From Eucalyptus grandis (lineage: Eukaryota; Streptophyta; Magnoliopsida; Myrtales; Myrtaceae), in NCBI RefSeq assembly GCF_016545825.1, contig NC_052617.1:2614001-2678000 (forward strand): DNA of 64,000 nt. Reading direction: 5' to 3'. This document shows, one piece after another, positions 46,871-58,111 of this stretch; positions within the stretch are counted from its first letter, which is position 1; every line of letters begins with the position of its first letter. The notes below the pieces were generated by a model. The model saw nothing but the letters and a program-made list of their open reading frames with translations, was not told the origin of the DNA and made no database searches. A program made the translations under genes and the position numbers.

Positions 46871-48428
46871 CCTTAAAGCGTAACAACTTCTCTAGGATTG
46901 CAGGATAATACCAAATCAAAGCGCCTCGAAATTTGTAAAGGTGAAAAATAAAAGGAAAAATCTTGATAATACTTAGCACTTTTGTGTATTCCACAATTTT
47001 CCTTTTACTTCTCCAAGTACAAGTCGAGTTCTAAAGTAAATTTTACCATTACAACTATCATGAAATACATTGGTGCTAAATTTTTAGTAATATTATTTAT
47101 AAGGTATATCTTATGTAGTTACGAATGGCATTACTATGATAGAAATCATAATATAATTGCAAAAGTTCATGAAATTTTTTTGTCGTTATTTTGCAGGACT
47201 TTATTGGCACCCAAAAAGCAGGAGAGCCACCCGGTACAGGCTCATAAACTTCTATTATGATGGTTACTACTCCAATTGATCATTTCTTTTTTCTTTTTAA
47301 TGAGTAGGAATATCAATCCACTTATAGTAGGTATATAGCTAGTTTGAGTTAAAAAAATGGTTCGCGGGAAGTTTATTGAATTAATTATAAATTTATTGTG
47401 TAGATGTCAATTTAGTTTTAGATTAGTCAAATTACCAATTCAGCCCAAAATCTTTACGCAAAATTCTAATGTAATTAGTCTCAAAATTAGCCAAATTAAT
47501 TACATTAGGATTTCGAGTAAAGATTTAGGACTAAATTGATCAAATCAAAAAGCTTAAAAGTGATATGGCATTAATACAATAATTTCAGAGTTAGATTTGG
47601 GGATTTGCTCGTAACAAGTCTTGTCAACCATCCATCGAGCAGCATTCTTAACACACGCACCCCACGCACATTGTAGATATCTGGCCGACACCAAATTTGT
47701 CCATTGTCGCGCGATGGCGGTGCCGCATTTTCGATGTTGACCAGAGGTCTGATCCGTGTGGTCCAACGTAGCTAGCTATGAGTCACGTGCCTCTTTGCTC
47801 AACCTCGTTGCACGAGTCAAAGAGGACGGGGCAGCGACGGCGACAGTGAAACGCTCCATTTCGAAGTCTGAGGTGATCCCTTGATTCGTGATCTAACCAT
47901 CAGTTTTTCAGTTCTCAACCAAAGAAATTAAAACCACGGTTTATGCCTTTCCCTCCAATTACTTAAAATGGAAAAGAAAAGAAAATTTAAGTTTAAGAAA
48001 ATATGAAAATATTACGTGGATTTTATATTGCAATGTTTTTACAATGCGAAAGGTTTGGGAGCCTCGAGTTAACTTGAAATTAAAGTATTAGATCAACAAG
48101 ATTCACAAAAAGAGTGAAAAACAAATAAAAAATACGTACGCCAAAAAACGATTTTTTACATGTTATGTGTATTGCTTAAAGAGAGGTAGATAGTTTCCGA
48201 AAGCAACATAATTACTCAAATGAATGTGGTTTAACATCGTTTACGCCTAACCTTGTTTTCCTGGACATTTTAAATATGTTCAAGCTCTTTTGTAGGTGTG
48301 TAATATTTAGTTTCTCTTCCTGTCGATAAACCCATTCATCTCTCAAAACCTCTTCCCTCTTTTGAAGCTCTCCTGTAGGCTCTCAATTTCAAGCTCTTCC
48401 CAAAAACTGTTCACTCTTTTGAATTTTC
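46871..48428. other. Intergenic, no gene recognised
   Basis: AT-rich. A short perfect-looking inverted repeat lies at 47437-47537. No coding evidence. Confidence 0.4.
47437..47537. repeat. Short inverted repeat (hairpin)
   Basis: Left arm ATCTTTACGCAAAATTCTAA TGTAATTA and right arm TAATTACATTAGGATTTCGA GTAAAGAT pair over about 40 bases with few mismatches, separated by about 20 bases. The outer parts (CAATTTAG, GGACTAAAT) are in MULE-arm style, so it may be a tiny MITE. Confidence 0.65.
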
Positions 48429-48929
48429 TGTCGAAAATTAATCACATGAATAATTAATTAATCAAGAAGAATCAAATCCATATATGACTGTAAAACACTA
48501 AGATTAATAAGCACAACGGTATTAAAGCGTATCTGTTTGAATCATTGCTTCACTTGAAGAAAAATTAATCAATGTGATAATCAGAGCTTTATTGGAGTAC
48601 TAGATCTTCCTCTCTATGACCTATTTTAGTATAACAACTTTTAATGAGATTAAGCAACTAATAAGTATAACCTACCATTTTATAGGCTAAAGGGGATCTA
48701 ACAAACCCTAATCAATAGCGTGTCAACTGGACCCTTCCCATTATAGGCTTCAGTTAAATACAATTGCATACTTTGCTGCTCAACTAGGCTCGTTATTAAT
48801 AGATACCAAAACAAGGTTCAATAAAATCACTTAAGGGTTTAAGAAATATTGGAATATCCATTAACCGGATTATTTAAAATAGAAAATCAATGAATTAATG
48901 TAAGCTCATATTATAGGAAATTTCCAACA
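48429..48929 (-). repeat. 3' LTR (element sense) of minus-strand copia
   Basis: TGTCGAAAATTAATCACATG ... GGAAATTTCCAACA on the plus strand. It pairs with 54105-54608. Confidence 0.9.
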
Positions 48930-48944
48930 TTCTCCCACTTGGGG
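48930..48944 (-). other. Polypurine tract of minus-strand copia
   Basis: On the minus strand CCCCAAGTGGGAGAA runs straight into the LTR start TGTTGG, as is normal before a 3' LTR. Confidence 0.8.
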
Positions 48945-49561
48945 CTACATTAATTAACTTATTTTTATTTTAAAAAGATTTTATATTGAAAATGACACTA
49001 TCAGGTTAATAACATTTTTTTTTTTGTTTTATATGGCCACAACTTTAAAAAATAATATTTCAATAATGGCATCTCAAAACCAATCTAATCTTATATAACC
49101 TCAGTATAGAACTATGGAGATCAATGTGATAAGAAAATACTGTAACACATGATCTTCAATAATCACATATAATAAGTGTTATATTTTCATAGATCATGGG
49201 CCTAGTAGTGTAGTAAGAAATAATGTCAACATGTGATCAAATTATACATTATTTCTTATCGGTCCTCACTACAATTTCTCGACGACATAAAACTATATTA
49301 GCGCAATTTTTAAACAACATGAAATTGCATAACTATGTCACAATCCAACATGCTCACAATTAGTGACATCCAGTCATTTTTAAACTAGAAATTGTTTAAA
49401 AATACTGTTTTATACTTCTATCTCTCAGTTAACAGGAGAAAAGATAACAATATAATCAACAATAATAATAATTGAAAAAAAATGCTTTAATATATATCAT
49501 GAAAGTATCATCAATTTGCATATAACTATAATATCCAGAAATACAAATTATATAGCTTCTA

Positions 49562-49732
49562 CTAACAAAAAAAATTAAAAGAATCTAAAACATCCATATT
49601 CTTTACATGTTCTTTAAACAAAACGAGTTGTAAGCATTTTGTTAGAGGATCAGCTAACATGGACTTAGTTATGATATTTTCGATCACAATATCTCCCTTT
49701 TTGACCAAGTCTTTAACAATATAATATTTGAT
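49562..49732 (-). pseudogene. pol: copia pol C-terminal tail (RNase H end)
   Basis: The minus strand is open and reads IKYYIVKDLVKKGDIVIENI, TKSMLADPLTKCL, then FKEHVKNMDVLD to TAG at 49564-49562. The motif LADPLTK with a following FKEHV is the last block of copia RNase H. No RNase H core or reverse transcriptase remains upstream of it. Confidence 0.82.
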
Positions 49733-49932
49733 TTAGTTAACATTTCAATCGTAACATTTTTGTTATCTACAGTAAAGGTAACTATTTGTCATATATAATG
49801 CAATAAGATAAATTATAGGCAATAAGCAATTCAATAAAAATAATAAGTACATTATAAACTTCCCTTTGAGCAAAATATATAATGCACCATTATTTTCAAC
49901 AACATGAAGTTTGTAAAGCGACGATAAAGAAA

Positions 49933-50350
49933 AATATATATAATTGTCAAGGATCCATCCCATTTGGGCAAACAAATTCTTTAAATTATACATCTCCATT
50001 ACGTCAGTATATAGAGACAAAAAGGAAAATTACATATAATCATCAAGAATTTATTCGCTTTGTTCAAACAAAACCTTTAAATTATATATCTACATTATCA
50101 CAACATAGAGGGGAATTATTTTTACCAAAAAAAAAAAAAAAAAACATAGAGGGGAATTACATATAACTCTAAAATTTATCCTCTTTAGGAAAATAGAACT
50201 TTTGAGTTATATATTCTCATCAATTCTCTCTAATATATCAATATAGAGGGAAATTACATATAATTTTCAAAAAAACTATCCCCTTTGGCAGATAAATATT
50301 TTTCAATTATACATCCTTATCTTTTAAATTGGGAATTAATCTTCATGCAA
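49933..50350. repeat. Degenerate tandem repeat, about 95-125 bp units
   Basis: Four units start TACATATAAT-like (about 49933, 50031, 50158, 50255). Each contains a CTTTGG(G)CAAA-like word, AATTATA(C/T)ATCT and ATATAGAGGGGAAT. It replaces pol sequence within the minus-strand copia. Confidence 0.65.
50103..50159. repeat. Poly-A insertion with long target duplication
   Basis: ACATAGAGGGGAATTA (50103-50118) is repeated exactly at 50144-50159. Between the copies is only TTTTTACC plus about 18 A. Confidence 0.7.
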
Positions 50351-52694
50351 TTTTCCAAATTAATATACACAATAACCCCCTTTGGACAAGTTATTACATA
50401 TACTAATTTTTATCAATAGACAACTCCAATAAAATTTATAAATAATATTCCATTTAATCAATGCCCAAAATTTATCTAACAATATGAAACACTTTACAAC
50501 ATGTTCTTCCCAAGAACATATTGCATTTATCAATCAGCAATTTTTGCCACAACTTTAATTATTATTATTTTTTCATTTGCGTGCTCTTCTTCACTCTAGA
50601 ATTGGATTACTAGCAAAATGAAGAAGTGAAATAAGTAGCAAACGCAAGCAAATTACACTACATAGTCCAAACATTACATCATAAAAAAAAGGCTACAAAT
50701 CGATAGATTTAAAACATAATTCCCATCTATAAAGTTCATTCATGTGCTTCTCATCATGCATCATTTACGATTTTCCCCTTTTGAACCTAGGGTTTCCACA
50801 AAGTTCTACACAACTGACTATGGACTTTTCTTCCTTTGCTAAAACCTTCAGCTTTCACATAAATTTTTGATAAATAACATCATCTTCATAACTTCTTGAG
50901 CATCTACTTTTGAATATTATACACGTTCATGGTTTATAAGCTACCTACATAAGACATATTAATTTATAGTCAATAATTTTTTTCCCCTATTCAAGAGGAC
51001 TTGTCTTTTCTGATTAAGAATTATTGTCCTTCGTTGTTACAAACCATTGGTCATATCTATACAGGAGGATCTTAGAACTCAAAAGAAATGACATTGATAG
51101 CACAAAGATGAGAGACAAATGCAGTGAAGAATCCCCGCATGTTACTGGCATTCGAGGAATTTGGGAAGAAATTTGTTGTTTACAGATTGAATTATTGACC
51201 AAAGCATTTTTCATGAATTTTACTTGCAGTTGTTAATGGAACAATTGTTAGAATCCAAATAAAGTAGCCAACCAAAAATCAAAACGCATGAGCTGCAAGA
51301 ACTTCCAGTCATTTGGCCCCCATCTTTGGCAAGAACCAAAAGAAATAATGTATTAAGATGAACACTCGAGTGTGAATTAAGTGATCCCACCAATTCTAAC
51401 TCACACTTATGGTATTTCCTTCAACAAAAGCTGCAAATTCAAGATCATTCTCTAACTTCCCACATACAACATAGAATGGCAACACAAATGCTATAGAGGA
51501 GGATGTAGATGGTGCCAAGCAACTCCAAAGTGTAACAAATATATACTCCAAGGCATATGATTCCTTGAGTTGACCAAATATTGCAAATAGATAATGAAGT
51601 CTTGCAAAGCACTTTAGATAATACTATTTACCACGAAAGGGATTTAGAGAAATCTTTGGTGCTGGCTCATTCTTTATCTATCATATATTTCTAACCTAAT
51701 TTAGCCTTGTGCACTCCTAAAAGAACAAAAACAAACACACACAATTTGAGTGATTCTTATTCGAACACTCTAGCCAATATTCTACTCCATATGTAGTTTC
51801 AAGACAAAGCCTATATAAAGAGGCACCACACACCTGCTCCTAGTAGTTAATGAGCCCGAACCAATCGCTTTGAAATGTATGGCGATCTAAATTGGAGAAC
51901 AGATATTCCCTCTCGGTATACAGTTCTAGTTGAACCGTAGCTAGGATGAGCCAGGTAGCTATGCAATGCACTAAAAGACTAGGGGCGCTTGAGCACGATG
52001 TATTTCGCGTCGAGCGACATCATCAAGGCGCGAAAAAACCCTAACGAGCTAGACTTAAAAAGCCATCATCAAAAAAGGATTTCCTCCTCAAGCAAAATTC
52101 AAAAGGAAAAGGAAGCTTAGTCCGGAAGAAATTAGTCATTTACGTAGTAACGCTGAAGCATTGTTCAGCCTCCATATGTAATGGTTAATTGCAACAATAT
52201 ATCAACCGTAGTAGTTGCAATATCTACAATAACTCTGTCGTGCTATCTAAAATAGACCAAAGGCAACTCAACAGAGGAGACTCTAATAAAAGACAAGACA
52301 ATTTGAGTGAACAGATCACAACCCTGCTCTGTCGCATCACAGGCAAAGCAAATCATCACCAAGGATCTATCTAAAATTACCATCTCAAAATAGCTCCAAA
52401 ATCCAATCTTGAATAAATAATTAAAAAAAAAAACACGAACTTCACGAGTTTGCAATTCATCCTACAGACCCTCCTCCATGTATGCATCGAAACGAGATGG
52501 ACGACCGCCTCATGACGGGGAGAATTGAGCAACAACCACGGAAAGAACTACACGCAATGCATATGGACTAATCTACTAACATGAATCGCATCGAAACCCT
52601 AGAGATCAAGTCAGCAAAATTGGTCGAAACCCTAATCGCTCGTCCAAGGGGAACAAACAATCGGCTACAGTAATCTCCAAACCAATTGTTGCTA
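50351..52694. other. Copia interior of unknown origin
   Basis: Lies where gag-pol should be but carries no retroviral motif in the frames I read. Around 52440-52680 the minus strand resembles a plant 5' UTR or first exon (GCGATTAGGGTTTCGACC, CTCTAGGGTTTCGATGCG). The 66-70 aa ORFs at 51014-51236 have no recognised domain. Capture of host DNA is possible. Confidence 0.4.
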
Positions 52695-53761
52695 GGGAGA
52701 ATTACCAAAAAAGTTCTAAACGTATTGCAATTGTGCCAATTCAGTCCTAAACTTTTTTTTTGCCAATTTAGTCCTAAACCTTTTATAATTGTGCCAATTC
52801 AGTCCTTCCGGCCAAAATTGGCCGGCCGGAGCGACGTGGACGCCGGCCGGAGACAGGCTGGCGGAGAACAATTTTTTAATAATTTTTCGATTTTTTTAAA
52901 TTTTTAAAATTTTTTTTTACCTTCTTCTTCTTCCTTTGGCCGGCGCCGGCCGAGGCGAGGCGGCGGGCCGACCTCGCCGGCCACCGGCGAGGCTCGCCCC
53001 GCCCGCCATTGGCTAAGGCGAGCCTCACCCGCCAAGGCGAGGCTTGGCCTCGCCTAGCCATGGCGAGCTCGAGCCTCGCCCCGATCCGGCGATGGCGGCC
53101 TCGCTGCCTTGGGCGAGGCTCGCCTTCGCCGGTGGTAGGGCGAGCCTCGCCTAGGGCGAGGCGAGGCCTCGCCTAGCCAAGGCGAGGCGAGGCCTCGCCC
53201 ATCCATGGCGAGGTCGAGCCTCGCCCGGATCCGCGACGGCGAGTCCACCGTCGCCCGCCAAGCGAGGCTCGGCCTCGCCGGATCTAAACGACGGCGGCCT
53301 CGCCGGCCACTAGCGAGGTCGTACCCAGATCCGGCGAGGCTCACCTCGCCATGGGCCGGGTGAGGCTCGCCTTCGCCCGTGGCGGGGGCGAGCCTCGCCG
53401 GATCCGGCAACGGCGGCCTCGCCGACCACTAGCGAGGCCGTAACCGGATCCGCGAGGCTCGCCTTCGCCGGTGGTCGGTGGGGGCGAGCCTCGCCCGGTG
53501 GCGGCGGCCGACGAGAGGAAGAAGAAGAAGTTAAAAAATTTTAAAAAAATTAAAAAATCGATTTTTTTAAATATTAAAAAAATTTTCACCGGCCAGCTGT
53601 CTCCGGCCGGCATCCACGTCAACTCCGGCCGGCCAATTTTGGCCGGAAGGACTGAATTGGCATAATTATAAAAGGCTTATGACTAAATTGGCCAAAAAAA
53701 AAAGTTTATGACTAAATTGGCACAATTGCAATAAGTTTAGGACTTTTTTGGTAATTCTTCC
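52695..53761. mobile_element. MULE-like palindromic element, 10-bp target duplication
   Basis: 1067 bp. Left arm 52695-52937 and right arm 53515-53761 are inverted copies over about 245 bp; the ends read GGGAGAATTACC and, inverted, GGAAGAATTACC. Both carry GTCCTAAAC/GTTCTAAAC, ATTGCAATTGTGCCAATT, GGCCGGCCGG and CTTCTTCTTCTTCC in order. ATTGTTGCTA occurs at 52685-52694 and 53762-53771, a 10-bp duplication typical of Mutator-like elements (8-11 bp). The centre (52938-53514) is CG-rich and built of GGCGAGGCTCGCC words, with no transposase. Confidence 0.85.
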
Positions 53762-54092
53762 ATTGTTGCTACTCTCGAATTGAAGAGAAAAATGAAGGTA
53801 ACGCTAGAATGAAGGTTTATGACTAAATTGGCTAAAAGGTTTAGGACTTTTTCTATGTATAAACCCTAGAATTTCAAATTTAAAATTCTCACTCAATTTT
53901 CAACAAAATTATACAAATTATATATGGTTGGAAAGATCTTGACATATAGCAAAAAAAAACCTAAGGTTTCAAGATCAATCAACAAAAAAATCCACATGGA
54001 ATAATAACGCCAATATTCGGTTCAAGAGGAAAAATTTCGAATTTGTTTATAAAAGAAAATAATTATGGGTTCTACAATCATATATGACTTGC
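53762..54092. other. Leader of the minus-strand copia
   Basis: Non-coding leader between primer site and MULE-like insertion. At 53810-53852 it holds a second short MULE-arm word (GTTTATGACTAAATTGGCTA, then GGTTTAGGACTTTTTC). Confidence 0.5.
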
Positions 54093-54102
54093 TCTTGTAC
54101 CA
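54093..54102 (-). other. Primer-binding site of minus-strand copia
   Basis: On the minus strand the LTR end ...CTACA is followed by TG and then TGGTACAAGAGC, a worn form of the Met-tRNA primer site TGGTATCAGAGC. Confidence 0.65.
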
Positions 54103-54104
54103 CA

Positions 54105-54608
54105 TGTAGAAAATTATTCACATGAATTATTAATTAATCAATAAGAATCGAATCCATATATGACTGTAAAACACAAAGATTAATAAGTACAACAGTATTA
54201 AAGCATATTTGTTTGAGCTATTACTTCATTTGAAGAAAAATAGATTAATCTGACAATCAGAGATCTATTGGAGTGCCAGATCTTCCCCTTTATGACATAT
54301 TTCTGTATAGCAGCTTTCAATGAGATTAAATAACTGATAGGTATAACATACCATTTTATAGGCTAAAGAGGAGACCTAACAAACCCTAATCAATAATATG
54401 TCAGTTGGGCCCCTCCCATTATAGGCTTCAGTTAATACAATTGCCTACACTTTGCTACTCAATTAGGCTCGTTATTAATAGATGCCAAAACCTAGTTCAA
54501 TAAAATCACTTAAGAGTTTAACAAATATTGAAATATCCATTAACCCGATTATTTAAAATAGAAAATCAATTAATTAATGTAAGCCCATATTATAGGAAAT
54601 TTCCAACA
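54105..54608 (-). repeat. 5' LTR (element sense) of minus-strand copia
   Basis: TGTAGAAAATTATTCACATG ... GGAAATTTCCAACA on the plus strand. It pairs with 48429-48929. Confidence 0.9.
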
Positions 54609-54694
54609 TTTTCACCCTTTCCATCAATATAATTAGAAGAGAAACCTACAACAAGTTAGGGGAAAAAATAAGTCCCCCTATAACACATCCTTCT

Positions 54695-57600
54695 TGTTGA
54701 CACCTAAATTTTAACGGCCCGTTTAGTCATTTATCGCATTAAAAATTAAGGTTTAATTTTATAGCATATAGATTTAGGTGCATTTTATTTTAATTTGCAT
54801 TTTATTTATTGGACCGGTGCGGATGGGGTCAAATTAGTTGGATTAAGCCCACGGCGAGTAAGTTGGCCCAAGCCCATGTTTTTTTATTAAATCAATTATC
54901 TCGTGGAAATTGAGATTTTATGCGATATTATGGTAATTTTTGGAATTGGGTTGCAATCTTATCTTTGGTCTTTAGATGATAAGATCGGGGGAGAATATTT
55001 TTGAGATAAGGATTTGGGTGATCGGGAGGTTATAGATTATCTTCGTGCATATTGAAAAAATGAGATAAAATATTCTACGAAGATTACCTATTTTTACCTA
55101 TAAAAGTAATCGTGTACGGTGAGAGAAAGGGGGAGCTTTTCTAGGGTTTTCGTTTGGGGGCTTCTCTGGAGAAAAAATTCAGAAAAAAAGAGAGGGGAAG
55201 AAAGGTTTAGCTTCTGCGAAAGGGAAAAGAGAAGAAAAAAGGAAAAACTGCAGAAAAAAGGAAAAGTCAGAACGTGAGAGAAAGAGAGAGGAGAAAAGTA
55301 AAAGGCAGAGGTGATTTGACCCCTACTGTTCATCATCTTCACCACTTTCACAGCCCCAATCGCCAGTTTCTCTTCACCCGCGCTGCGCTCACACTGCCGG
55401 TCTCCACCAGCCATCGTCGCGCCGACCCACGACGACCCAAGCGCCGACCAGTAGCCCACCGTCGGTCCCTGCTTGCGCCTCCACCTCGGCGTCCCCGTAG
55501 CCGAAGTCTCACCGCGCACGCCGACGCCGCTTGGAAGCCGAGCCGAGATCCGGCGAAACCGGAGCCCCACTGCTCCCGATCCGCGCAACCCGACGCCGCT
55601 CCTACCCCTGCTCCGCTCGTGTTCACTCCGCCCGAACGCCCACCGATTGCCCTCCGTCTCTGCTATTGTCCGAGCACCAGCCCCGCGCCCTGCGACGCCT
55701 GATCCGCGACGGACGACCTGCCTGCTCTCGCAGTTCCGCGACACCATCGTTGTCCCAATCTCGCCGATCTACAGCACCAGAAGTCCCAGCGCCCTTGTTC
55801 GCCTCTTCCCCGACGCTCGGCCGCCGCCGTGCCGCTGTTCCTGCCGTGACCCGACGCCACCCGAGCCCACATCGCTGTTGCTCGCGCCTCCTCGGTGCCC
55901 GACAGCAAGCCCCATGCCAGACGCCCACTTGCCTTGCCTCGCCGGAACCTTCCCTTTGCCGGAGCTGCCCTGCCGGACCGACGCCAGTTGCCGTAGGTGA
56001 CCTCCACGAGCAATCCGTGCTTGGGAAGGAAAAAAGAAAACAGAAAAACAAAAGAAAAAGAAAGGAAAATCAATTAGGTAGTTTTTCTTTTTTATTTACT
56101 TTATTATTTTTTTGTTAGTTTCATTTATTTACTTTGTTTTTTTTTTAGTAGGATTATTCCTAAATGAATGGTTGAATTCCAACATGAAATAGTCTCTCGA
56201 GCTGGATCGACAGTCAGATTTTATTGCCCCGAAATCCGACTCGCAATTCCTTACTAAAATCGACAATCCAATCTCTGCCCCGAGATTCGATTCGCGATTT
56301 AATTTAAATCACCAACCCGATCTCACGCGTAGATATGGTTCGCTAATTTTTAGATATCAATCTTATCTTGTTTGATTTGCCATCACAAGTTAGTTAAGTG
56401 AATCTTATTTTCGTAAAATAAAAAATCAAAAAAATCTTAATTAGGATTAGGTTTGCATATTTAGGATTGCAATCTTATTATGAATTTTTAAATAAAAAAT
56501 CCGAAAAAGTGCATCCATTTAGGTTGTTAGTTTTTATTTGAATTGCATGTTTAATTATGTGTTAGTTTTAATTTCGAATTTTTTAAAGAAAAACACAAAA
56601 AAAAATCATTGTGCATATTAGATTAGAATTGCATGTTTCATTTTAAATTTAGATCATCTTTTTAAGATAAATTGCATTTAGATTTAGATAATGTCTTAGT
56701 TTAAATTAGGGATTTAATATAACTTAATCCCTAATTTAAATTAGATAGAATCTTAATCTAGCTAGATCTTTTCAAATTTCATAAAAATTTGGCTTAGGAT
56801 AAATTAGTTGCAATTTCTAGGATAGATTGCATTTTTAAATAAAAAACGCCATTTGCATGTCATATAAGATTAGGTCCATGAAATGCACGTCATTTTAATG
56901 ATTTTTGTTAGGTGCATTTAATTAGAAATTGCCCGTCATTAGAATTAGGTCATTAGATTAATTTAGATTGCATATTTAAATGTTGCATTTCTTTAATTTC
57001 GAATCTCATAAAAAATACAAAAAAATTATTTAGAATAAATCATCTCATGCTTAGGATAGACTACATGCTTAGTTATGTCATATTGCTTAGGTCATGTAGC
57101 TAAGTCATGTTGCAATGTTATATCATTTCATGTTAAATTAGTGGCATGCATTGCATATTTCATGATTTTCATTAATTAAGTGAAAACAAAACAAAAATTG
57201 CGTGTTAATTAGAAATCATATTTAGACTTGATGTGAATTATGAACTAACATTGCAGATGCTTTCGTTGCTTTAAGGTAAGTTCTGCATCATTTATTCATT
57301 TGCTTTCTTGAGTGTTAAATTGGTGGTTTGCAACCTGCATGGTCACCTCACATGTTAAGAAATTAAAATCAATCCAAATTGCTTGCCAAACATTTTTCAA
57401 AATAAAAAGAAAGGTACCGAAAGGGCATTAGAGAAATCTAACGTAACCAAGTTCCCGTACCCTTAATCTCTGGTTCGTAGGAGTAAAGTGAATCTCCCAT
57501 TGCTTTACTTGGGTTTCTAATCGACCCACCAAAAATAGATTAGTGGCGGCTCCTAATTAAAAATCAATTGCATGTTATAAACTTGAACCTAAGTCGCGAA

Positions 57601-57700
57601 TTGGTATGGGCTTGGGAGAGCCCGAGCTAAGCTTAAAGACTTAGCAATCCATTAGCCAAACCATAGGTGGTTCATAACCCCAAAAAAATTGGTCGCGACA
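54695..57700 (+). mobile_element. Solo LTR, about 3 kb, gypsy (Tat-like)
   Basis: Begins TGTTGACACCTAAATTTTAA and ends ATTGGTCGCGACA, bordered on both sides by CTTCT (54690-54694 and 57701-57705), a 5-bp target duplication. TGTTGACACC...GGTCGCGACA is the LTR style of Tat/Ogre-type gypsy elements. No internal domain and no second LTR are next to it, so it is a recombined solo LTR. It contains TATAAAA (about 55098) followed by a purine-rich leader and a GC-rich block (55340-56010) with overlapping Pro/Arg/Ala-rich ORFs of 142-217 aa on both strands that show no domain. Confidence 0.8.
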
Positions 57701-57805
57701 CTTCTTCAATAACTCAGTCCAGAGAGGCAAGTTTCCGGAGAATAACTCTTCAACATGGCAATCCAAGCATTTCATTTGTCCTAAGCTTAGATGTTCATTT
57801 GGTAT

Positions 57806-58111
57806 CTATATCCATCTGTTGCAACATACTGCCCTTACTCCTAAATGGGTGATTATATCTTGCAATCTCCCACTAGAGTTATTAGTAGTATCAACATGCT
57901 GAACACAATTTGTGGGCTCCAGGCCATATGCAATAAGCAACTCACGCTTGCTTTTCTCATTGACTTCAAGCCTATTTATCAAAAGCTCATTCTTCTTCTC
58001 CAGTTTACTCACAGAATCAACATATAACTGAAGTCTAGAATGATGGATTTTACGCAACCGAGCATTTGTCTCCTCTGAATCAGTCTTTTGATTGGCAAAG
58101 CTAGTCAGCAA
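57806..58111 (-). pseudogene. Coiled-coil coding fragment, unknown gene
   Basis: The minus strand is open for 101 codons and reads SEETNARLRKIHHSRLQLYV, SVSKLEKKNELLINRLEV and KSKRELLIAYGLEPTNCVQ before losing character. The heptad-like Leu/Val spacing and charged bias suggest a coiled coil. Codon use looks coding and unlike the AT-rich flanks. No partner exon, start or domain was recognised, so it may be a relic exon caught between two LTR elements. I do not assign a function. Confidence 0.4.

Larger units (their letters stand above)
48429..54608 (-). mobile_element. Minus-strand Ty1/copia element, mostly without gag-pol
   Basis: Two LTRs of 501 and 504 bp (48429-48929 and 54105-54608) are direct repeats, start TGT and end CCAACA, and are bordered by the duplication TTTTC (48424-48428 and 54609-54613). 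The primer site lies at the right and the purine tract at the left, so the element reads leftward. Only a pol tail (49562-49732) is recognisable. The rest of the interior is AT-rich repeats and unplaced, partly host-like sequence, and holds a MULE-like element and a poly-A insertion. LTR divergence is visibly higher than in the element at 6404, so it is older. Confidence 0.88.

Noticed and set aside
55094..56118. Several 142-217 aa ORFs on both strands
   Set aside because: They lie in the GC-rich core of the solo LTR, overlap each other in many frames and show no domain.
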